This document shows positions 56,804 to 64,000 of a DNA stretch of 64,000 nt, piece by piece (positions within the stretch are counted from its first letter, which is position 1; every line of letters begins with the position of its first letter). The translations under genes and the position numbers were made by a program. This DNA is from Fragilaria crotonensis (Eukaryota; Bacillariophyta; Fragilariophyceae; Fragilariales; Fragilariaceae). The stretch covers positions 108,348 through 172,347 of the forward strand of contig JAKSYS010000042.1 of NCBI GenBank assembly GCA_022925895.1, written 5' to 3'. The notes under the pieces are model-generated. The model had not been told where the DNA came from. It searched no databases and was given only the letters and a program-made list of their open reading frames with translations.

Positions 56804-58326
56804 TTAGAATACTTCATGAAACCTGGTGCAAATCACAACAGTACCTATGCCATTGCAGCGCACTGGTTCCAGTCGGAGTCGAATTGGATTGTAAACGCGT
56901 AACACACAGGGACCGGGAATGGGTTTTTCCAAGACAATCCAAGCAAAGGTTTCGTCAATTTTCCCCATCACGACAACATGCCGATCGAGCAAGGGTGTTG
57001 AGGTGCCCATAAGTTGAACATCCAGGTAAGGCTTACCCTTTCGAGGATCATGCATGGACATTCTGGACTGTAGTCTTACAATATCCGCGTTCATAGCAGC
57101 GCGCAATTCAGTATACTTTTGCATAAGCGGACCTTGGATCTTCTTTTTAGAAGCCGCCTTGATAGAACGTTTGCCAGGTTGATTTGTTTTGGTTCGTTGA
57201 TACCACGGTTCTGCATTTTCGTTCAGCTCATAATCGATGTTACTTGTCAATTGTTTACCCAGAAGTGCTGGGGCGAATGATTTGGTAGATTGCCTCACAG
57301 TCATCCTTGAAGCGTTCTCCAAAGAAAATGGTGGCCTGGTTGCCTTGCCTAGTTGCATGGGCCGTTTGGAAGAAGGTGTCCTAAACGCATCCAACTCGCG
57401 TATTCCGATGCGTTCCAATTTCTTCATTCGCCCCGCAATCCAGTGCTGTGGTCTTGTCCCAACGATAGAAGTTAGAGCACTTGTCGACTCAGTCCATGGC
57501 GTTACAACCCTGGCATGAGAAATCTCTTTTGGAAAGTCGAGCGATTTCCGAAGACGTTTCCGAGACCGCTCCAATTCTATCAGCGCATGTTTGCTTAAAG
57601 GGATATCATCGTCCATCGACAATCTATTCTGTTTTGTCTGACCGTCACTGGTGGATGTGATTCCTCTCTAGTTTCATCGTACCAAGCATCGTCACAATCA
57701 GGCCAATCATCCGGAGAAGCTGTTGGGAAGTGAGGTTGTGCGTTTTCGCTTGGTCGTCCGGATTGTGCCACAGGTTCATCACGTGAATCGTTGTGAGAAT
57801 CTTTCAATCCAACATTCTCCATTTCCTGTTTCATCAGCTGTTGTTGCAATACCTGGAAGAGATTTTCTCCGCCATCGCCATTGGCACTTGCTTCGCTATC
57901 AGAGGAGGAATCTTGTTGTGGCAACGCACGACTGCGACGAGGTAGCGACGCCAAACTCATGGGACTTGCCTGCGTGAACTCGAAGGGATCCTGATCACAA
58001 TGCTGCTGTGTGCCGTCGTACACAATCTCCACATCACTTGAATCGTTATCTGTCATGCTGTCGGTGTCTATAGTGTCAAGCGGAGTACGCGAGCGACGTG
58101 GGACCTTACTTGTCGGATGTTGGATTGTCGTTGCTAGTATTGCTGTTGGTGTAGTTCTGTGGATTTTGGCATGCGCGCCATGTGAAGGGACGCCTCTGGT
58201 CTCTGATATGTCATACTGCCATCTGCCATGGACCATGCAATCAGCGATGGAATTGGCGCGCTCAAATTTGACTTCGAGGGAATGGGAATCAAACCATGTA
58301 TGAGAATACTTGCACCACGCTTGCAT
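56804..58326 (-). CDS. Unrecognised protein, disordered N-terminus and beta-rich C-terminus
   Basis: Two overlapping frames, 58326 to about 57664 and about 57663-56804, join into 507 residues when one base is restored at the CC of 57663-57664 (minus GG). The joined part reads ETREGITSTSDGQTKQNRLS. The first half is Ser/Asp-rich and low-complexity (DTDSMTDNDSSDVEIVYDGT, QQDSSSDSEASANGDGGENL). The second half carries basic, helix-prone segments (KHALIELERSRKRLRKSLDF). It ends in a compact alternating-hydrophobic domain: RHVVVMGKIDETFAWIVLEK, PCVLRVYNPIRLRL and TVVICTRFHEVF, which could be an OB-like fold. Composition suggests a nuclear protein. I do not recognise a family. Confidence 0.6.
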
Positions 58327-58922
58327 CGTTTCCTACCCAGCCGAACGCATTCCGTGCACTTAATTCTGGATACTGGTATGAACTCATACTGCTACAATTG
58401 ATGTATTTGGTACTGTACATAGTACAAAGTACTCGAAGTTCTGCAGTCCTTGGCACGGGACCTCTGAACGGTACCAGGTACAAGTATCTTTTTGCCGGTA
58501 ACATAGTACTGTATTGTGGGATCGTGGGATCGTGGGCCATTGGGACGCGGACCGAGGAACGCCATGCTCGTTAGTGAGGCTTCAGTAGTAAGCGAGACAC
58601 ACGAGCATGATGGTTGCAGGTTTGTAGGAGTCTCGGGTCTCGAGCATATAAAGCGTCGATAGTCGAGACTCGGCACTAAACTACTCAAGGCACGTAAGCA
58701 ATATCGCCTAGAAGTCTCGACACCTACTTTTCATATAAACCTTCTACTCGGGCGCGTGCTGGACCACCATTACCTGCTCTAGTGACACGCACCACGTTGT
58801 CGGATCGCCAGCAAGAACGTGCTGTGCACTGATGTTCGCGACAGCGAGGCCATGCGCCGACAACCTAGAGTGCAGTAGAAAGCGATCGCACAAATAACTA
58901 TACCTATACGCAGGGATCGATG
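58327..58922. other. Intergenic spacer; nothing recognised
   Basis: This lies between the unrecognised gene's 5' end and the 3' end of the carrier gene. 58380-58515 is GTAC-rich and contains a short direct repeat GGGATCGTGGGATCGTGGG near 58517. No gene is supported. Confidence 0.45.
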
Positions 58923-60121
58923 CTAATACATGGTCTTTTGATAAAAGGCCGTGATGGATTCGATACTGAGCAGGATGATCATCGCGTGAGGCGCACATCG
59001 TCCATAGTACGCAGAGAAACCATTGAAGAATCCCAAAGGACCTTCCTGCTTAAAAACTTTCACACTCGCGTCGATAACTCCTTTGTAGGGAAGTTCACCA
59101 GTCAAATGGTCTGGGCGTTGATTCATTAAACGCGATTTAATCAAGTCAAATGGGAGCGAAAAGAGTGCAGCAGTGAAACCCTGAATGGATAATGAAACGA
59201 AAATGAGATGGGTTGTCGAACGAGGTAACATCACACACCGACTCTGAACCACATACCGCAACAGCTGACGATAAAAGCTTGGTGGAAAGACTGGGTCCGT
59301 CAGTCATAGGGTCGTTCAATAACTTAGCGCACACTTCCTTTGCTTGATCATAGCAGGCCAACATTCCCACGTTCATAGCCATGCCTCTCAAGACATTTGG
59401 CAAGAGACCTTTGTAAAGGGCGCCGACACCTTCTTCCTTCGTCGTTCGAATAAGGGCCTTTGAGGACGAACAGAAAATCGGTGTGAGACGATAATGCCAA
59501 TATCCACATACACTCACACATATGCGCCAAATCGATTTAACGTACATCAAATACATTCTTATAGTTTCTTCGATCTTCCACCGGTCCCATGGAGTCGGCT
59601 TGAAGTCTCACAAGAGCTATGTCGAACGGAGTACCAATGCAAACCGCGACACTGCCCGAAGCCATTCCCGACAAGGTCTTTGCCATGAAGGAAATTGGTT
59701 TGCCATCGTTCAGTTCCACAAGCTTATCAGAGAATGTTCGATGCAGGCCGATACGCGCTGTTCCGTACACCATTTGACGACCAATGGCAGCGTCAATACC
59801 CTTGTAAATAGAGAAGAATCCTTCATGGGCTATCATTCCCTTCAACAGAGCAGGAAAGCTAGGAATCTTTTTCCCCGGATTGAGTTGCCCGTAGAGTTGC
59901 ATACGAACCTTTGAGGATATAGGATATATAGGACGTTAGCTTCACGCTTTGTTTGGCATGAACACAGGCAGAGACAACTGGCATAACGCCCTACGCTGTA
60001 GTATTACCTTTGCAAGATCTATGGGATGGATGATACAACTGGCGAACGAAGCAGCCCCACCACCACAGACGAAGGGCTCTGCCTTCTTGGCAAAGCTTCC
60101 AGATCCGCTGTTGGAGCTCAT
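58923..60121 (-). CDS. SLC25A11: Mitochondrial 2-oxoglutarate/malate-type carrier (SLC25 family)
   Basis: Four exons on the minus strand, 60121-60008, 59908-59546, 59457-59257 and 59180-58923, join in phase 0 to 311 residues. Introns are 99, 88 and 76 bp, all GT..AG. Each of the three repeats has its P-x-(D/E)-x-x-(K/R)-type signature: PIDLAKVR near residue 33, PFDIALVR near 132 and PFDLIKSR near 236. The stretch IALVRLQADS...RRNYKNVFDALIRTTKEEG is close to SLC25A11/DTC carriers, which have ALIRM...RRGYKNVFNALIRI. They exchange 2-oxoglutarate for malate or other dicarboxylates across the inner membrane. The second signature carries Leu (IALVR) where a positive residue is usual, a known feature of this subfamily. 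The start ATG 60121 gives a short, Ser/Gly-rich N-terminus. Confidence 0.88.
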
Positions 60122-60570
60122 CGTGGACGTCGGAGACACAATGGTGTAGAGGAAGATTCAGGCAATTAGCAAAAACCAGAATATCACCTTGTCGTAGAGG
60201 AAGATTGGGAAGGGTTTTCGTATGATTGGTGTGTCCTGCGGTCCGGTCGTCGATCGGAATGTTCAGAAATTGATGTGACCATCCTCTGCGCAGAAGTGTA
60301 TGACGGGGCAATTGGAAAGACGGATTTTTGATCGTTCTGGCAAGCGAAATGCGTGCCGACTGCGGACTGCAGACTGCAGACTGCAGAGATCCGGGCACAT
60401 CTGTTGGCACGTACTGTCGGTTATGCTACTCAGTGATTTCGAATTTCCGTGACGTCATGCAGCGCAAATGCACCTTCAGTCGATCAAAGCGATCTTCCGG
60501 CGGGGCTGCATACGCTAAATGGCACTAATCACTATGCATAATCATACCAGCTAGCAGGGTACATCGTACG
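60122..60570. other. Upstream region of the carrier gene; nothing recognised
   Basis: This 449-bp segment is the likely promoter and 5' UTR of the carrier gene. It includes a short CTGCAGACTGCAGACTGCAG tandem at about 60366-60386. No gene is supported. Confidence 0.45.
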
Positions 60571-60971
60571 CCATACTCGAAAGTAGAAAACTGCTACTGT
60601 CCTGGGGGGTATTGTACAGTATCATCTACAGTAGAAATTAGTGCGTACTCGAGTACTTTGTACTGTTGTACTGTCGGGGATCAGCGTTAAAAATGTACTC
60701 GGAGTACTACGTACAAATTCGTACTCCAGTACTCCGAGTACAGAAGTACCAAGGTACAAGGTACAAGTACCTTCCATACTCGAAAATAGAAAACTGCTAC
60801 TGTCCTGGGGGGTATTGTATCATCTACAGTAGAAATTAGTGCAGTACTCGAGTACTTTGTACTGTTGTACTGTCGGGGATCAGCGTTAAAAATGTACTCG
60901 AGTACTACGTACAAATTCGTACTCCAGTACTCCGAGTACAGAAGTACCAAGGTACAAGGTACAAGTACCTT
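60571..60971. repeat. Two tandem copies of a ~200-bp GTAC-rich unit
   Basis: 60571-60773 and 60774-60971 both begin CCATACTCGAAA, share CTACTGTCCTGGGGGGTATT and end CAAGGTACAAGTACCTT. They differ by a few substitutions and small indels, for example loss of ACAG in copy 2. The right half of each unit is almost entirely overlapping GTAC and AGTACT palindromes. Confidence 0.92.
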
Positions 60972-61207
60972 GTAGCTGGTAGATGTAAAACAGCGGAACT
61001 GAGCGAGTGTGCATATGCATACTTGCACCTGGTACTTGTACCTGGTACCTGGTATGACACAGTTGCTCGTAAACATGTATGACATATGTCATACATTGCG
61101 AGCGCATAACTATGTGCATCGCCTTCTTGTTCAGCGTCTACATTCTACATATACATACATGAAGATTCTTGTTGGTGGTTCACTATCATGTGTCAGTACG
61201 TCAGTAC

Positions 61208-61525
61208 CAGAGACGGAATTTCAAACCCAGCCCACCCAAACCACGGCCCACCCAAACCCATTGGGTTAAGGTGGGGTTTGGGTGAGCTCAGGATTTCATG
61301 GGTGGGTCTGGGTGGGCCGGCAAATCATAGCAAAAAATGACAGTAGATGTTTGCTACCGGTAGTAGTAGAACCATGTACTCCAGGACTGGCTACTGGGTT
61401 TGGGTGGGTTTGGGTTGGTCTTGGTAGATCGTATGGGTTCTGGGTGGGTTTGGGCTGGTACTTCCGTGAGCGTAGCTTTACGTGGGTACCCATGGGTTTG
61501 ATGTTTTCAGAAATTCCCGTCTCTG
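61208..61525. mobile_element. 318-bp hAT-type MITE with perfect 8-bp TSD and G-rich core
   Basis: The left end CAGAGACGGAATTTC (61208) is matched in reverse complement by the right end GAAATTCCCGTCTCTG (ending 61525), with one extra base. Identical 8-bp repeats GTCAGTAC flank it at 61200-61207 and 61526-61533. CAGAG termini plus an 8-bp duplication indicate the hAT superfamily. The interior consists largely of TTTGGGTGGG-type repeats, C-rich at the left and G-rich at the right. It could therefore fold as a long hairpin or form G-quadruplexes. There is no coding capacity. Confidence 0.9.
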
Positions 61526-61716
61526 GTCAGTACCTTGTCCTTGCGGTAGTACTAGTACCATAGGATTCAGTACCAACCAATAGCACGTATCGTAATACCT
61601 GTAGTACAAGTACGTGCACCATCCGTGATTTGATGTACCGGTAACAGTTGACATTAAGACCGCGTCCATGCTGCCATACATCCCTTGACGACGCCTTCAT
61701 CGATACCCAACAAACC

Positions 61717-62261
61717 ATGGGAGTACATTCTATAATCATTTTCGATCGCAGAGGCAAGACCTTGTTTACTAAGCGGTACACGAAAAGCGGGTCAAAGCAA
61801 GAAGATGAGGAGCAATTGTCGAATTGCGAAAGCTTGTCTTTGGGATGCTGTTTTCGCTTCGGGAATTAGTGGGAAGCTTAGCACCGTCGTCAGAAGTGAA
61901 AGATGCCGGTACGTTGTGTGCATGCAAGAGGTTTCGTGTGTGCCATCCTTGGAAGTATGCTCACACTCGGACGATGTAACGCACTCCAGGATTGCATTCA
62001 GTCCACACGGGAGCTGGTACACTCCATAACTATGAAACCGTAAGCGGTCTACGATTTGCCCTGTATACTACAAAAATGCCAGCTGCACAAAATGCTTCGA
62101 TTCGAGGGGCTCTAAAACATATTTACACAGAACTATGGATCGACTGTGTCGTTCGTAGCCCGCTGTACATTCCCAGCTCGCAGGGAGACATGGACCTTGC
62201 CTGCACCAACTTTGAGCAAAGGTTAGATGCATTTCTGGGATCAATGCCATGGTTCAAATGA
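61717..62261 (+). CDS. TRAPPC1: TRAPPC1 (Bet5) TRAPP core subunit
   Basis: Exons 61717-61908 and 62002-62261 are joined across a 93-bp GTACGT..TTCAG intron. MGVHSIIIFDRRGKTLFTKR is the N-terminal strand pair of the Bet5/Sedlin longin fold. KLVFGMLFSLRELVGSLAPS follows one frame over, after a single-base break in the AA at 61822-61823. Exon 2 supplies GAGTLHNYETVSGLRFALYT, the ALKHIYTELWIDCVVRSPLY helix and the end LGSMPWFK. With the base restored it is 150 residues (human about 145). TRAPPC1 is part of the Rab1/Ypt1 GEF core of TRAPP complexes at the Golgi. It works with TRAPPC11, encoded 44 kb away in this window; that proximity is probably coincidental. Confidence 0.88.
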
Positions 62262-62407
62262 AGAAAGCCACGGCGCTGACGGGTAACACCTAGGATGAGT
62301 ACAACCACCCAGTCCACTGGAATATAATAACACCTCTAGGATCGTTGCCGAGCTTCAAATTACCCAATGGCGGTCCCGCAAAAGTCTCATATTCACCCTT
62401 TCGCATG

Positions 62408-63420
62408 TCATATTTTTGGTTTCTTAGCCACATGACCAACTGGTGCAGGCGCTGTGCTTGTAACAGACTTTGGCTTGGTGGCTGTTGGTACACTAGCCGA
62501 CGCAGTATTACCAGTAGTGTTGTTTCGGACGGCTTTTTTCGCCTCGAGAACCTCCTTGAGAGCCGCATCTACTTGATCCATTTCCTCACAAGTCATTTTC
62601 ATGCGCGCTTTAACTTGTTGCAGTTCCTTCTGCAAAAACTTTTGAGCTTCCAAGAGGGCTTGAAAGTCATCTTCGTCCGAATAACGTTGAACACAGGCTT
62701 GGACGGCGTCGTCGGGGAAAGGGATTTTCGGAACCTCGGCTACCTTCATGAGGCTCTGAAAGAAGGATTCTTTGGGATCGGTGAAGACCACTTCATCGTA
62801 AACCTCAGCTACGACTGGTTCCTTGGTAGGCTGCATGTTTGTGGAACCTTGAGGATATAGCTTGATACCGTGGTTGACCTGTCGGATTATTTTGAGAAAC
62901 GGAAGAAATATGAGCAATTACAGAATCTCCGCTTCTCTTGACCTGCTAAACAAAGATGCACAGTACTCACCACAGTTGCCTTTTCGGATGGATCCTTCCA
63001 TACGATGCGTATTTGCGCTTCAAATTCACCCCAACCTCGTTCCGTCACTTCGAAGGGTGGATCGGTCAATTCTCGCACCGGTTGGGCGAACGATGGATGA
63101 AGTTGAAAGACCACTTTCTGAATGCAGACTCCCAAATCCTCATCATTGGGACCTCTAAGATAAAGCGTCCATTTATGTGTATGATATTCGTCCGCCTTCT
63201 TGCCGAGGAAAAAGGCAATGGATCCGTAGACAATTGGCAGGCAAACAGTCGTGTTGGCCAATCTATTCTTGGTGGCAGCTTCACCAGCGAGAGGAAGCAC
63301 ATGATTGGCAACTACTGCGGTGGGACCTGTCGTTGTTATGATAGGATCCATCGGAACAGCAACACTTGCTGCTGTAACCCCGTCAGACTCGACGGCGCCA
63401 GTCTCAGTGGTTGGCATCAT
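62408..63420 (-). CDS. YEATS4: YEATS-domain protein GAS41/YEATS4 (Yaf9)
   Basis: Exons 63420-62971 and 62878-62408, joined across a 92-bp GTGAGT..CGACAG intron, give 306 residues. The YEATS domain spans residues about 60-165: VYGSIAFFLGKKADEYHTHK, WTLYLRGPNDEDL, VFQLHPSFAQPVRELTDPPF, then EVTERGWGEFEAQIRIVWKD. It keeps the H-T-H-K-W strand, the L-H-x-S-F loop and the E-x-G-W-G-E-F acyl-lysine-reader motif. A C-terminal coiled coil (LEAQKFLQKELQQVKARMKM) matches the GAS41 coiled coil used in SWR1/NuA4-type complexes. An N-terminal Thr/Val-rich extension of about 55 residues precedes the domain. It reads acylated histone H3. Confidence 0.92.
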
Positions 63421-64000
63421 TTCGACTGTCTGTGGACAAGTTGTTTTGTGTGCGTCTTGAAAATGTTGATCTCGCGTTGAGAGTGTGTCCTCCTAATGGC
63501 AACAATGGACTCGAATGGATGTCGTCTCTTGATCACAAGCACAAAGTCAATGCCATTTGATTTGACCGGAATTCCAATCTTGATGATTAACGGCCTCTCG
63601 ACTCTCAGTATGATATGCATAGCTCGTTGCAATGGCAGCTATGGTTCCGCAGCGGTGCTGATTGCATACTACATACATCACTTACAGTATCACATACTCC
63701 GATTACAATACTGTAGAATCAGATAGTACAGTATCAGCCATACTCGTAAGGAGAATACGCATATCATACATAGTGTATGAATTCTGTACGCTGCGTATAG
63801 AGGCGTATAGACGCCTATCGACTCTATCGACTCGATAGATTGGGATTCTGTCATACACTATGCACTACTTCCGCCTGTACAGTAGTAGATTCCGATTGCT
63901 GTGAATCACCTACTGTGGTATAGAATTCCAACTTCTTGGTACGGAGTACGGTACATGTTCCTCGTACAAAGTACAAAGTAGTATGTCAACAGTACTCGAG
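63421..64000. other. Upstream region of GAS41; GTAC-rich end of window
   Basis: The segment likely contains the GAS41 promoter. A block of TATAGAGGCG, TATAGACGCC, TATCGACTC words at 63798-63840 forms imperfect inverted repeats. GTAC words increase toward the window end. A 76-codon + frame at 63496-63726 has no family match. Confidence 0.45.

Noticed and set aside
1-64000. tRNA, rRNA, CRISPR arrays, bacterial operons or riboswitches
   Set aside because: No GGTTCGA-type T-loop in a plausible cloverleaf, no rRNA-like block, no regularly spaced direct repeats and no prokaryotic signals were seen.

Overview
The window looks like nuclear DNA of a diatom, probably a pennate. Introns are short (50-171 bp, GT..AG). 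Several predicted proteins open with a signal peptide ending in an (A/T/Q)-F-type cleavage motif, as in bipartite plastid presequences of secondary plastids. The Ty1/copia remnant has the protease, integrase and RT features typical of diatom copia elements. Housekeeping genes are clearly eukaryotic: two TRAPP subunits, HUS1, SAC3/GANP, ERD2, GAS41 and a mitochondrial carrier. The species cannot be named from the sequence alone.

Layout. 1-4503: a non-coding block present as two near-identical copies (1-1688 and 2825-4503). 5.2-12.6 kb: a decayed Ty1/copia retrotransposon on +, split by a 5'-truncated RT/RNase H retroelement inserted on - (about 7.85-11.17 kb). 12.8-28 kb: TRAPPC11 (+), a single-pass membrane protein (-), a nitroreductase (-), a 674-bp non-autonomous hAT element with an exact 8-bp target duplication, a plastid-type CS+SAP protein (+), a PPR protein (-) and a YqgE/UPF0301 protein (+). 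28-31 kb: a gene desert. 31-45 kb: KDEL receptor (+), SRP54 M-domain-like protein (-), SRPBCC plastid protein (-), a small two-helix membrane protein (-), a TAF-like protein (-), a plastid-type protein with repeated Y-x-F-G-D-L-T motifs (+), an LCL3-like nuclease (+), a TBC RabGAP (-) and HUS1 (+). 45-50.3 kb: one large FG-repeat + SAC3/GANP gene (-). 52.3-56.3 kb: a GC-rich R2-like non-LTR retrotransposon (+) with an N-terminal CXC-like zinc cluster and a C-terminal PD-(D/E)XK-type endonuclease. 56.8-63.4 kb: an unrecognised protein (-), a 2-oxoglutarate/malate-type carrier (-), a ~200-bp tandem duplication, a second hAT-type MITE (318 bp, exact 8-bp target duplication, G-rich core), TRAPPC1 (+) and GAS41/YEATS4 (-).

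Frame breaks. Eight otherwise well-conserved genes and the 52-56 kb retroelement are broken only by single-base indels, nearly all in or beside homopolymer runs. The pattern fits uncorrected long-read consensus errors better than gene death. Coordinates below span the full genes and the break sites are listed. Intergenic DNA is strikingly rich in GTAC/AGTACT words.

The genes do not form one pathway. Themes that recur are membrane traffic (TRAPPC11, TRAPPC1, ERD2, TBC RabGAP), plastid-targeted proteins (CS-SAP, PPR, SRPBCC, GDLT-repeat) and nuclear processes (SAC3/GANP, GAS41, HUS1, TAF-like).
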